From positions 3,728,442 to 3,792,441 of the forward strand of contig NW_020313044.1 of NCBI RefSeq assembly GCF_003265705.1: DNA of 64,000 nucleotides, written 5' to 3'. This stretch comes from Callorhinus ursinus (Eukaryota; Chordata; Mammalia; Carnivora; Otariidae). Shown here piece by piece: positions 23,951 to 35,439 of this stretch. Under the pieces are notes generated by a model, which saw only the letters and a list, made by a program, of their open reading frames with translations, was not told the DNA's origin and searched no databases. Position 1 is the stretch's first letter; the number at the start of each line of letters is the position of its first letter. The position numbers and the translations under genes were made by a program.

Positions 23951-24750
23951 TTTGATAAAGTTTGAAGGGGACTTTGGATTGAGACCCTAAACTCTTTTTT
24001 TTTGAGACCCTAAACTCTGAAAGTACAAATTGTAAAGGTTTGGGATCTTAGACGTCCGGAGGTGGTTTTTGGGAGATCTGCCTATTCTTAAAATCCGTAA
24101 ATATGTATAGGGGAATTGAGAATTTCCAGAGTGATCTCTCACTTCTATCCAAGAAAATAATGTACAAATAGACAGAAAATTTCCCGGGCATTTCTACCAA
24201 CACATCTTGTTATCAGATGGGTATCTGAGAAATATTTGTATATATAGGAATTTAGAAATATTTACTAAAATATCCACAGAGTACATTTTACTAAAAAAAA
24301 ACTCTATCTTGTTAGCCAAATACATTTAAGAAAGCATAGCTGAGAGTACTGCTCTGATTTCAGCCTAGGAGGAAAAAAAGTGTAATTATATTTGGATGTG
24401 GTAAGAAGTAATAGGAATTCTAGGAGTGAAACGGCTTTTCCCCCATTTTCATCCTGTCTTAGTATGTAAGCTGTCGGAGAGCTAAAAATAATAGGATTTT
24501 TTGGTATGCTTATTGTTTTTACTCTGTGTATTTTACAGTTTTTACCTTGTATTTTCTATACAGTGATGATTAAATCACAATGAATTAATTACATTCAACC
24601 TCAGATGGGGAGGCTCTTCGGTTGATAAGTGAATAGAGATTATTTGATAGATAGCAAGAAAAAAAAACAGGAGAAAGAGCTAATGAAATGCCTCATTCAA
24701 TGTTGTTATTTTGATAAAAATACTGTAAAAAAGTAGATACATATTTTTAG
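23951..24750. other. Intergenic, nothing recognised
   Basis: AT-rich unique-looking DNA. A short duplication GAGACCCTAAACTCT occurs at about 23,980 and 24,004. Confidence 0.55.
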
Positions 24751-24759
24751 AAGCTTAAT

Positions 24760-24970
24760 CATAGGAAACAAAATGAGCATTGCTGGAGGGGAGAGTGGAG
24801 ATGGAGTAACTGGGTGATGGGCATTAAGGAGGGCACGTGATATAAGGAGCACTGGGTATTATATAAGACTGATGAATCACTGAACCCTACCTCTGAAACT
24901 AGTAATACCTTATATGTTAATTAATTGAATTTAAATAAACAAAATAAAATGCTAATAAATAAATAAAGCT
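24760..24970 (+). mobile_element. L1 3' end, 5'-truncated
   Basis: TAACTGGGTGATGGGCATTA, GGAGCACTGGGTATTATATA and TATGTTAATTAATTGAATTT form a carnivore L1 terminus. Confidence 0.85.
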
Positions 24971-25290
24971 ATAAAGTCAAAATTGCAGCTAATCATCAAA
25001 TTTCTATTTCTATATTGGTAACCTCTCCTTCCTAATTAGTTTAATATCGTTCTTTCCATCTTTTGAAACAAGTGACTGCTGTATAGCCAGAACTTTACTA
25101 TATGTTCAGATGTAGGGATTACAGTGTAAAGTTAATTCTAGCAAGTTGAGAGTAAAACAAAATTCTTTCTCAAGTGAATGAATTTATCAATCCCAGAAAG
25201 GAAAGACCTATTCGGGAAGTACCTTTGGCTTTGTCAGCCAACCCAGTTAATATTCAGTATTCTTACAATTTTCTCACTTGCTGTTCTGTG

Positions 25291-25459
25291 GATTTTTAAA
25301 AAAGATTTTATTTATTTTCAAGAGAGAGAGAGAGAACGAGCAGGGGGAGGGGCAGAAGGAGAAGCAGACTCCCTGCTGAGCAGGGAGCCCGATGCAGAAC
25401 TCGAACACAGGACCCTGGAAACATGACCTGAGACGAAGGACTGAGCCACCCTGGCGCCC
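25291..25459 (-). mobile_element. Can-SINE
   Basis: Target-site duplication GTTCTGTG. Confidence 0.92.
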
Positions 25460-26655
25460 ACAGTTCTGTGTATCTTAATACAGAAAATATAGTTACCATT
25501 TCTGTTTTAAGGTATAAAACAATTTCAAGATATTAATTTCAGGAAAAAATTGAGTTACTGATTTAGGGTTGTTATGTGAATTGACTTCAATTATAAAATG
25601 AAGAAATTGGTCAGAGTTTAATGAAGAGAAAAATTATCACTCTAGCCTAGGTTCCATTTGATTAAATTGGGAAGTTTCCCAAACACATCAAATTTCATGG
25701 AAAGACACCTGTAACCTATGCGATCAGAGTTAGCATGGAAAACAAACAAGCATGCATAAGGGCATGAAAGCCATCTGTTTAAAATAAGAATGTAATATAA
25801 ATCTGGACTATAAATGATATTGGTTTGTATTATGTCTTCTTATGTTACTGTGAAAGACTGAAACATTATATGCACATGCACATGGTGAACAATAAGAGGT
25901 ATTGTCATTCAAAGCAACAGATGGTAGATCAAGAGCAGCTGCAGTACACTGAGCTGCCTAAGAAAGACTTCTGGACCCCTGAAGCCTCCTGTTCCTGCCA
26001 AAATGAATAAGAAACCTAAAAGGCCTGAAAAGACACATGGAAGAAAAGAATTCTAAAATAGTAGTAAAGTCTATAACAGCAGATGTGACCTCAGTGTCTC
26101 AAAATACATTTTAGGAGCCTAGGCTCCTAAAAATGGGTTTTTTTTTTTTCCAGATTAAGGAGTATATATGAAAGAAAATTAGAGGGGATCCCAGGTATTA
26201 ATATAATATGACTATAACAATAAGTATTATAAATATTACAATTCTAAGACAACTTGAAGTTTGGATACAATAATAGAAACAACAAATGGAAAGATTCTCC
26301 AATATTCTAGTTAGGTAGGGTATTTTTTCTGAAAGAAGTTGAAAATAGGGACAAAATTCTCAGAACAATTTCAGAAACATTTAAATGTATGGTGTAAAGG
26401 TAAATGAGTAAACATAAGTGACACATTTTACATAAATTTTAGAACACATTTTTATCTAAACTAGTTTTATAATCCGGAAATAGAGAGTTGTACAGGACAG
26501 AACATGGAATAAAAAGAATTTGTTATCCAGTATGAGTCTACTTACATTTCTCTGGCTTGTCTGACTAGATTTTCAAACAAATGAACAAACAAACAAAAAT
26601 GGCACTCATGTAATAATGTAATTCCAAATTCCAAAACTCTTTGGTGTATATATTT
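25460..26655. other. Intergenic, nothing recognised
   Basis: AT-rich unique-looking DNA with a T-run at 26,138. Confidence 0.55.
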
Positions 26656-26964
26656 TTTAAAAGACATTTTTTTAGAACAGTTTTTGGTTCACAAGAAAAC
26701 TGAGCCCAAAATACAGAGTTTGCATATATTCCTTGTCCTCACACATGTAGAGCTTCCCTCACTATAAGCATCTTGAAGCAGAGTAGTGCATTTGTTACAA
26801 TAGATGAACCAGCAGTGATGCATCATTATCTCCCAAAGTCCATAGTTTACATTAGGTTCACTCATGGTGTTGCACATTCTATGAATTTTGACAAATGTAT
26901 GATGACCTATATTTACCATTAGTATCTTACAGAATAGTTTTACTACCCTAAAAATTCTCTGTGG
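26656..26964 (-). repeat. L1M 3' end, antisense
   Basis: CATTTGTTACAATAGATGAAC and CCATAGTTTACATTAGGTTC belong to the same family as 61,030-61,540. Confidence 0.75.
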
Positions 26965-27018
26965 CTTTTCACTAAGGTGGAGAACAGGGCAAAGATGTTC
27001 CCTCTCACCACTGCTTTT

Positions 27019-27238
27019 ATTATTATTTTTTAAGATTTTATTTATTTAAGAGAGAGGGTACATACAAGCAGGGGGAAAGGGAGAGGGAGAAGGAGGAGCA
27101 GACTCCCTGCTGAGCACAGACACCCCCCCCCCCACAACATGGGGCTTGATCCCAGGACTGTGGGGCTCAATCCCAGGACCCTGAGATCATGACCTGAGCT
27201 GAAGGCAGGCACTTAACCGACTGAGCCACACAGGTGCC
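27019..27238 (-). mobile_element. Can-SINE in old L1
   Basis: Target-site duplication CTCTCACCACTGCTTTTA. Contains a C-run at 27,123. Confidence 0.95.
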
Positions 27239-27417
27239 TCTCACCACTGCTTTTAAACATTGCCTGGAAAAGGAAACAAAAAGTATACTGCTTGGGAAGA
27301 AAGAAAAACTGTTTGCGGATTACGTGAACAGGTATGTAGAAAATCTAAAAGGCTCAACAAAAAACTCCTGGAACTAATAAGTGATTATAGCAATGTTGCA
27401 GAATATGAGAATCATAA

Positions 27418-27801
<384 letters not shown>

Positions 27802-28330
27802 GGATTTCAACAATTAGTCACACAATAAACGTTCTGGTTTTAAAAATAAAATTAAATTAAATTAAAAACACAATACCACCTACATTAGCACCCCCCAAAA
27901 ATGGAACACTTAGGTATAAGTCTAACAAAATATGTACAAGATCTATATGAGAAAAACTATAAAATTCTGACAAAAGAAATCAAACTAAATAAATGGAGAT
28001 GGGCATGTTAATGGATGTTGATGGATAAGAAGACTCAATATTGTCAAGATGTCAGTCCTTCCCAACTTGATGTATAGTTAATATAATCCCAATAAAAATC
28101 GCAGCAGGATATTCTGTGGATATTGACAAACTGATTCTAAATTTATATGGAGAGGTTAAAGACCCAGAAGAGTCAATACAATATTGAAAAAGAACAAAGT
28201 CAGAGGACTGACATTGGCTAAGTTCAAGACTTATTATAAAGCTACGGTAATCAAGACACAGTGGTATTGGCAAAAAAAAAAATGACAAATAAAGAGCCCA
28301 GAAATACACCCACATAAAAATAGTCATCTG

Positions 28331-28539
28331 GGGAGCGCCTGGGTGGCTTAGCTGGTTAAGCCTCCCAATTCTTGATTTTGACTCAGGTCATGATCTCAGA
28401 ATTGTGGGATGGAGCCCTGCCTGGGGCTCCATGCTCAGGGCAGAGGCGGCTTGAGATTCTCCACCTCTCCCTCGGCCCATCCCCTTGCTCATGCTCTAAA
28501 TAAATAAATAAATAAATAATAAAATCTTTTTTAAAAAAG
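28331..28539 (+). mobile_element. Can-SINE, first of three in tandem
   Basis: GGAGCGCCTGGGTGGCTTAG head; tail followed by AAAGTCAACTGG. Confidence 0.93.
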
Positions 28540-28546
28540 TCAACTG

Positions 28547-28740
28547 GAGGCGCCTGGGTGGCTCAGTTGGTTAGGCGTCTGCCTTCAGCTCAGGTCATGA
28601 TCCCAGGGTACTGGGATTGAGCCCCACATTGGGCTCCTTGCTCCATGGGGAACATGCTTCTCCCTCTCCCTTTGCCTGCCCCTCCTCCTGCGTGTGTCCC
28701 CACTCCTGTCAAATAAATAAATAAAATCTTTTTTAAAAAG
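28547..28740 (+). mobile_element. Can-SINE, second of three in tandem
   Basis: Bounded by GTCAACTGG on both sides. Confidence 0.94.
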
Positions 28741-28746
28741 TCAACT

Positions 28747-28952
28747 GGGGTGCCTGGGTGGGTCAGTTGGTTGGGTGTCTGACTCTTGGTTTCAGTTCCG
28801 GTCATGGCCTTGGTGTCAGGGTATCAGCCTTCGTCAGGTTCTGTGCTCAGCACAGAGTCTGCTTGTCCCTCTCCCTCTGCTCCCCCCCCACCGACTTGCA
28901 TGTAACTCTCTCTCTCTAAGATAGATAAATAAGTGAAATCTTTTTTAAAAAA
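28747..28952 (+). mobile_element. Can-SINE, third of three in tandem
   Basis: Head GGGGTGCCTGGGTGGGTCAG. Followed by ATCATCAACTGATC, where the L1 resumes. Confidence 0.92.
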
Positions 28953-29104
28953 TCATCAACTGATCTTTGACAAAGGAGCAAAGGCAATGCAATGGAAAAA
29001 ACAATCTTTTCAACAAATGGTTCTGCAACACATGCTGAAAAATAAAAAGAATCTAGACATAGACCTTATACCCTTCACAAAAATTATCTCAGAAAAGGAA
29101 AAAG

Positions 29105-29310
29105 GGGGGCACCTGGGTGGCTCAGTTGGTTGAGCTTCTGACTCTTAATTTCAGCTCAGATCATGATCTTGGGGTCGTGAGATCAAGCCCCACATCAGGC
29201 TCTGTGCTGAGTGTGGAGCCTGCTTAGGATTCTCTTTCTCCCTCTCTCTCTGCCCCTCCCTACCCATGCATGCGTGTGCTTTCTCTCTCTCTCTCTCAAA
29301 AAAAAAAAAA
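29105..29310 (+). mobile_element. Can-SINE
   Basis: Flanks AGAAAAGGAAAAAG / AAAAAGGAAAAAAG. Tail is pure poly(A). Confidence 0.92.
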
Positions 29311-29481
29311 AGGAAAAAAGACCTAAATATAAACACAAAATTATAATACTTGTAGAAGATAACATAGGAGGAAATCTAGATGATCTTGGGTGTGGAGATA
29401 AATTTTTAGATATAATACCAAATGTATGGCCCATGAAAGAAATAACTGATTAGCTTGACTTCATTAAAATAAAAAATTTCA

Positions 29482-29720
29482 GGGTTCCTTGGTGGCTCAG
29501 TCAGTTGGACATCCTATTCTTGGTTTTGGCTCGGGTGGTGATCTCAGGATCTTGGGATCAAGTGCTGCGTCAGGCTCCTTGCTCAGTAGGGAGCCTGCTT
29601 CAGGATTCTCTCTCTCTCTCTCCTGCCTCTCTCTTTGTCTCTCTCACTCTCTCTCTCCCCTTCTGCCCTCTCTCTCTCTCCCTCTCAAATGAATAGATAA
29701 ATATTTAAAAAATTAAATTA
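29482..29720 (+). mobile_element. Can-SINE with long (CT)n
   Basis: Flanks AAATAAAAAATTTC / AAATTAAAAATTTC. Confidence 0.92.
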
Positions 29721-30317
29721 AATTAAAAATTTCTCATCCGCGAAAGACACTTTCAAGAGAACAAAAACACAAGGCACAAATTGGGAGAAAATATTTGCAA
29801 GAGACATATCTGATAAATGACCATGGTTCATATATATTCAAAATATATAAAAAATTTGTAAAACTCAGCAATAAGAAAACAAACAACCCAGCTAAAGAAT
29901 GAGTCAAAAATCTTAATGGACACTTCACCTATATAACATAAAGATGTTTATTTGCCAATAAACATACGAAAAGATGCTCCACATCGTATGTCATCAAGAA
30001 AATACAAATTAAAACAACAATGAGATACTACTACGTACCTATTATAATGACCAAAATCCACAACACTGAAAACACCAAATGCTGATGAACACATGGAACA
30101 ACAGGGACTCTTATTCATTGTTTGTGGGAATGCAAAATAGTGCAACCACTTTGGAAGGTAGTTTGGCAGTTTCTTACAAAACTATACATTCTCTTTACCA
30201 TATGATCCAACAATCATGCTCCTTGGTATATACCCAAAGGAGCTGAAAACATGTCAACACAAAAGCCTGAACATAATTCATTACTGAGCAAACTTGGAAG
30301 CAACCAAAGACATAACT

Positions 30318-30465
30318 AAAGGACATCTTGGTTTCTTCCAAGTTTTAGCAATTATGAATAGAGCTCTTCTAAACATCTGTGTGCAGAGCTTTGCATGGAC
30401 GTAAGTTTTCATCTCCTTTGGGTAAATAACAGGGAGAGTGATCGTTGGATCTTATGATAAAAGTA
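30318..30465 (-). repeat. L1M fragment, antisense
   Basis: AATTATGAATAGAGCTCTTC and TTTGGGTAAATAACAGGGAG resemble an old L1 3' UTR complement. Confidence 0.6.
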
Positions 30466-30779
30466 CCATATAATTTAAGATTTAGGTAATAAATAAATAT
30501 ATTGCTAGTGTTGGGAAGCAAAGATTCTCACTTTGGTACAAGGCTAGTATAAATATGAGTTGGGGGTGGAAAGGAAGAAACCTGTGTTAATGAATTGAAA
30601 ATATAAGTACTATGATTACATATATGTAAGTATTTGTGTTTACACACACTTATAAGATATAAGTACAGGTATGTACTAATTCAGGCAACTATCACCCAAG
30701 GATGTTGGGAAACAGTAATTGTTTTGGAAACAGCATATTCACATAGTTTTGAATCATCTCTCCACAGATAACTAATTAA

Positions 30780-31019
30780 TTATGAAAAGAATTAAAAAGG
30801 TACCTTTCCAATTGAGAAATTTGATGTAAGCTGTTTTATAACCAAATGATCAAACTTAATATCACCCGTAGTGGGATAAATGACATTATATACCTCCTGA
30901 TGTAATGCATTGAAAAGGATACAAGATCACCTGTGTGGTATTTGTGTAAAAATATTTCATCTGAATCTAATCATGAAGACACAATAAAAATTCCAAATGA
31001 GGAATATGCTGTAAAATGA
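30780..31019. repeat. Unnamed ancient repeat, part 1
   Basis: It resumes at 31,397-31,600 and 31,804-31,930. The AAGAGGTACATGTTGAGATA block is shared with 60,600-60,660, so both are copies of one old family. Confidence 0.4.
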
Positions 31020-31217
31020 TTTTTTTAAGATTTATTTATTTATTTATTTGACACAGAGAGAAAGAGAGCTCAAGCAGGGGGAGCACCAGGCAGAGGGAGA
31101 GGAGAAGCAGATTCCCCACTGAGTAGAGAGCCTGACATGGGACTCAATCCCAGGACCCTGGGATCAGGACCTGAGCCAAAGGCAGACACTTAACTGACTG
31201 AGCCACCCAGGTGCCCC
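31020..31217 (-). mobile_element. Can-SINE
   Basis: Inverted copy ending GCCACCCAGGTGCCCC. Confidence 0.93.
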
Positions 31218-31220
31218 TCT

Positions 31221-31396
31221 TTTTTTTTTTTTAAGATTTTATTTATTTATTTGACAGAGAAAGCACAAGCAGTGGAAGTGGCAGGCCAAGGGAGGGAGAG
31301 AAGCAGACTCCCTGCTTCTCTCCCACCTGCTTCTCTCTCTCACTCTCCCTCTGTGCTCTCTCTTTCTCTCTCTCAAATAAATTTTTAAAAAAAATG
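31221..31396. mobile_element. Foldback Can-SINE 3' halves
   Basis: An inverted SINE tail and body (poly(T), ATTTATTTATTTGACAGAG to GAAGCAGACTCC) joins a forward body and tail (CTGCTTCTCTC to CTCTCAAATAAAT). The result is an imperfect palindrome with no heads. Confidence 0.8.
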
Positions 31397-31600
31397 CTTT
31401 CTCTAAACTGTTGCAGTTTAAAGGAAAACTGAGAAAACATGACAATTAAATGCAGTGTGCAATCCTAGATTGTGTTCTGGGTTTTTAAAGACAACCACAA
31501 AAGGCAATATTGGAACAATGAGGAAGTTAGAATATGGAATATATATTACGTATTAGTATTGTAGTCATGTTAAATTTCCTGAGTATGATAATTGTATTTT

Positions 31601-31803
31601 TTAAAGATTTTATTTATTTGTTTATTTGAGAGAGCGAGAATGAGAGAGAGAGAGAGAGAGAGCACATGAGAGGGGGGAGGGTCAGAGGGAGAAGCAGACT
31701 CCCTGCCGAGCAGGGAGCCCAATGCGGGACTCAATCCTGGTTCTTCAGGATCATGACCTGAGCCGAAGGCAGTCGCCCAACCAACTGAGCCACCCAGGCG
31801 CCC
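31601..31803 (-). mobile_element. Can-SINE
   Basis: Target-site duplication TGATAATTGTATTTT. Confidence 0.96.
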
Positions 31804-31929
31804 TGATAATTGTATTTTGAAGTTATGTGGGAGAATGCCCCTGTTCCTAAGAGGTACATGTTGAGATATTTAGGGATGATATGTCATAATGCCTGCAATT
31901 AACTCATAACAAAATTAAATGTTTACGTA

Positions 31930-32250
31930 TTGTATCCGTCAGCTATTGTCACATGAAACAGTGTAACAAAACACCTCAAAACTTAGTAGCTCACAACATT
32001 AATTACCACTCATGCATATGGGGGTCAGCAGATTTAGGCTGAGATCAGCTGTGCTTGACTTCAGTAGGCAGGCTGCATACTCATCCTTGGGTCAGTGAGC
32101 TATACAGACAGTGTTCTTATCAAGGTGGCAGAAAAGCAAGAGGGCAAGCCCAATTATTATAGCACATTTCAAGCCACAACTTAGTTTATTCTGTGTATTA
32201 GTTTCTAGGACTGCCGTAACAAATTGCCACAAACTGAGAGTCCTAAAAAA
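31930..32250 (-). mobile_element. MLT1-type LTR, antisense, partial
   Basis: GTCAGCTATTGTCACATGAAAC, CTTAGTAGCTCACAACATTA and TTAGTTTCTAGGACTGCCGT match the complement of MaLR LTR termini. Noncoding. Confidence 0.6.
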
Positions 32251-32284
32251 TATAAATTATTTTTTTGTATTTAAAATTTATGGC

Positions 32285-32700
32285 TTTGGGATGAATTATT
32301 TGAAAATTGATTGTATTAAGACTTTCTCAGTGGTGCCTGTAGTTAACAACATTGTATTGTATATTTGAAAATTGCTAAGAGAACAGATCTTAAAAGTTCT
32401 TATCAGGGCAGGTGGGTAGAGAGATGAGTGAAATCGGCGATGGGGACTAAGGAGTGCACGTGTTGTGATGCGTATACCCGAAACTGCTATACCGCTGTTA
32501 ACCATACTGGAATTAAAATAGATTTTAAAATGTTCTCATCACAAGAAAAAATATTGCAACTCCATGTGGTCATAGATGCTAACTAGACTTACTCTGGTGA
32601 TCATTTCATAATATATACAAATACCGAATCATTATGTTGTACACCTGAAACTAATACAATGTTATAGGTCAATTGTACCTCAATTTTTAAAGAGTCCCTA
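32285..32700 (+). mobile_element. L1 3' ends, one inside another
   Basis: TGTAGTTAACAACATTGTATTG and TTGTACACCTGAAACTAATA belong to one L1 terminus. 32,405-32,530 looks like a second terminus inserted in it. Confidence 0.7.
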
Positions 32701-32776
32701 AGATGCCATAAACTTCTGCATAATGGGTGAATCACTGGGAGAAATACCTCATTTTTAATCAAAAACTCTGTAGACA

Positions 32777-32968
32777 GGGGGCCTGGGTGGCTCAGTCGTT
32801 AAGTGGCTGCCTTCGGCTCAGGTCATGATCCCAGAGTCCTGGGATTGAGTCCCACATCGGGCTCCCTGCTCAGTGGGAAGCCTGCTTCTCCCTCTCCCAC
32901 TTCCCCTGCTTGTGTTCCCGCTCTCGCTGTCTCTGTCTCTGTCAAGTAAATAAATAAAATCTTAAAAA
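32777..32968 (+). mobile_element. Can-SINE
   Basis: Flanks AAAACTCTGTAGACA / AAAACTCTGTTGACA. Confidence 0.95.
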
Positions 32969-33014
32969 AAAACTCTGTTGACATATATTGACTTAAGATA
33001 AACATGTCTCATTC

Positions 33015-33520
33015 TCTCACTTATGATATTCAGGACTCCTATTCAGAATATATGAAGAGCTACAAATCAGTAGAAAAAAGGTAAATGATCCAATGGAAAA
33101 AAATGGGCAAGAGACCTGAACAACCCTCCCCCCACCCAAAGGATAACCAGGTGACTAAAGATAAATTAAACAGTGTCCTAGCTCATCAATAATTAATCAT
33201 CAGAGAAATGCACCCTGAGATAGTAAGAATGGTTAAACTTTAAAAAGATGAGTAATGCTAGGTGTTGGTAAGAATTTGAACAACTGGAGGTTACACTGCT
33301 GATCAGAGTATAAATTGGTACAACCTCTTAGCAGTTTGGCAATAGGAAGGAAAGTGGAGAAGAACATACCGCATGACACCAGTGCCTCCACTGAGTATCT
33401 GCCCCCTCATCCAAAATATGTGTACATGTGACATATACAAGGGCATACTGCTATGAACAGTAGCAGTTCCCAATAGAATGGATAAATGAGTTTTGCTATA
33501 TTCATACTGAAAAAGACAAA
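33015..33520 (+). repeat. Old L1 ORF2 C-terminal fragment
   Basis: ATCCAATGGAAAAAAATGGGC and GTATAAATTGGTACAACCTC are L1 ORF2 tail sequences. No open frame. Confidence 0.75.
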
Positions 33521-34495
33521 AGCAGTATCTGACAGCTAGCAGCTGACCTGATACTCCAAGCTGGGCCAGCTTGAACAAAAACAATTTCATAGAACACCAA
33601 CATTAGACAAGGCCAGTCTGTGACTGTGATGGATCAAAGAGCACACCATAATCACGTCTAAACATGGACAAAAAAGAACACTGTCCAATCCACAAACAGT
33701 GATCCAATATCTCTCTATCCTGGCTGATATGTCAGTCACAGCTTGTTTGCCAGTCACAGCTTTACCTCCTCCTTTCTCTTACCTTCTACTTAAGAATTAT
33801 TAGTACACCCAACCATAGTATCAACTCCATTTCTGACAGCATCCCATCCAGAGCAAAGTTCTGCTTCACACCCCCCCCCCAAATCACCTTGCACAAAATT
33901 AAATACCCTAAGTCCTTTCTAACCTCCTACTGAGATGTCTTATGATTCTCTGGGGTGTGCAGTCTCCCTTGCTCCGATAAGTCAGAAAATACAACTCTGT
34001 TTAACTACAGGTGTGTTCCTGATGCTCTGTGGCCCAAGGGTATTGACAATACTCTGGAATTCTACACAGGAATGGAACGGATGAATGAGAACTAACCACA
34101 ACATTGAGCTAAATAATGAAGGAAAGAAACTAGATTCAAAAGATTACCCACTATAAATGTTATGTGTTTTTTTACCATAGTAAAAAATATTACCTTCCAT
34201 ACACTTTATTGTATATACTTTGATATACAGTTTTTTAAAGAGACAGAATTAAGCTGTTTAGGGATGCACGCTTAAGCCAAATGTTAAGATTTGTAATGGA
34301 GATTGAGAGATCCATCTTTTTTGAGGTGGCTTATCATTCTTAAACCTTCTGTGATCCTATGATTGTAAAAGAAACTCTGAACAAATATCTCCCAAATTTC
34401 TATCAGGTTATTTTGAATATATGTAAGTAGTCTCTTATTTCCTTTCAAATCCAAAGCCAAACATCTTCATTTCATTTATCCACCATGTTATCTGG
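33521..34495. other. Intergenic, nothing recognised
   Basis: Unique-looking DNA with a C-run at 33,870. Confidence 0.5.
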
Positions 34496-34499
34496 GAAA

Positions 34500-34758
34500 C
34501 AGAATAATATACTGATTAACAGCATAGACTCTGGAGTCAGACAAAATTAAATTGAATTCCTTCTCTAATACTTATTCACTAGGTCTTGGGAGAGTGACGG
34601 TAACATATCCAGTCTCAGTTTCTTTGTCTGTAAAAAAAGAAATACTAATGTGTGTTTCATAGAGTTGTTGCAAGGATTAAATAATACGGGTAAACAACAG
34701 TGTACCAGCACTATATAGAAATCATACCCAGTAAATATTACTGCCATCATAATCTTAA
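34500..34758 (+). repeat. MIR SINE
   Basis: ACAGCATAGACTCTGGAGTC, CAGTCTCAGTTTCTTTGTCT and AGAGTTGTTGCAAGGATTAA: almost the full MIR. Confidence 0.9.
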
Positions 34759-34989
34759 GTGCCAAGCCAACTGCTTCCTGGGCGTTTTGAGAGTTCTGGG
34801 AAAGAAATGGATTCGTGCAAATCGAGAGCCTAGTTGGCCAGTTACCCTATCAATGTACCCACTGGACACCAGGTTCCTGAAGGAAACATCTGTCTGCCCC
34901 TTTCTTTTTCCTGCTGATCACTTTCTCCAATTCCCCGCCCCTCGCCGCCATCCATTTGGCTCCAGGATCTTTCTGCCTTTCCCCTGATC

Positions 34990-35439
34990 TCAGGGCAGAC
35001 TGTGTGCAGTACGCAAAGTAGCTTGTTTACTCCTCGCTGTTCGCGGGTTGCTGCAGCGGCCCCAGCCGGCTCACAGATTGAGTAAGCTTCAGCTTGAGTG
35101 AGTATCCTCATTGGCTTCTTAATTCCCAAGGACTTTTTTTTCTGAAAGGGACTTAAAGGGCGAGTCAGCCGTTGCTTTGGTAACAACTTTCATCCTCTAC
35201 CTAATCTCCGGAATGAGAACATACCTATTAATACACTGGATAGACTGGGGAGTTGAGTTGCTCAATGCAAATTTTCGTTCAAGTGCAAAACAGCTTACCG
35301 GGCGCGGCAAGCCCTTGGGGGCGCTGCGGTTAGAGACGAGCCAAGCTGAGCGCAGCAGTTGCAGGAACCTGTGGGCGGAAAAGTGAAGTTTATCCGCAAC
35401 AGGTGGTGGTTGCTGCAGACAGTGCGCGTGCGAGAACGG
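34990..35439 (+). promoter_or_regulatory. PCDHB1 5' flank / presumed promoter and 5' UTR
   Basis: This is repeat-free, moderately CpG-rich sequence directly before the gene. No clear TATA box was identified. An inverted CCAAT-like ATTGG sits at about 35,110. A promoter is inferred from position; the transcription start cannot be placed by eye. Confidence 0.45.
35312..35329 (+). promoter_or_regulatory. CTCF/CSE-like motif upstream of PCDHB1
   Basis: CCCTTGGGGGCGCTGCGG is a partial forward CTCF motif with a perfect GGGGGCGCT core. It lies about 110-130 bp before the PCDHB1 ATG. PCDHB1 is generally described as lacking the CSE, so this may be a diverged element or chance in GC-rich promoter DNA. 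Confidence 0.4.

Noticed and set aside
28590..29140. CRISPR-like spaced direct repeats
   Set aside because: The repeated units are full Can-SINE copies in mammalian DNA.
35359..35439. Longer PCDHB1 N-terminus from 35,359
   Set aside because: The frame is open but begins with TTG. The ATG at 35,440 gives the 818-residue length and a well-placed signal peptide.
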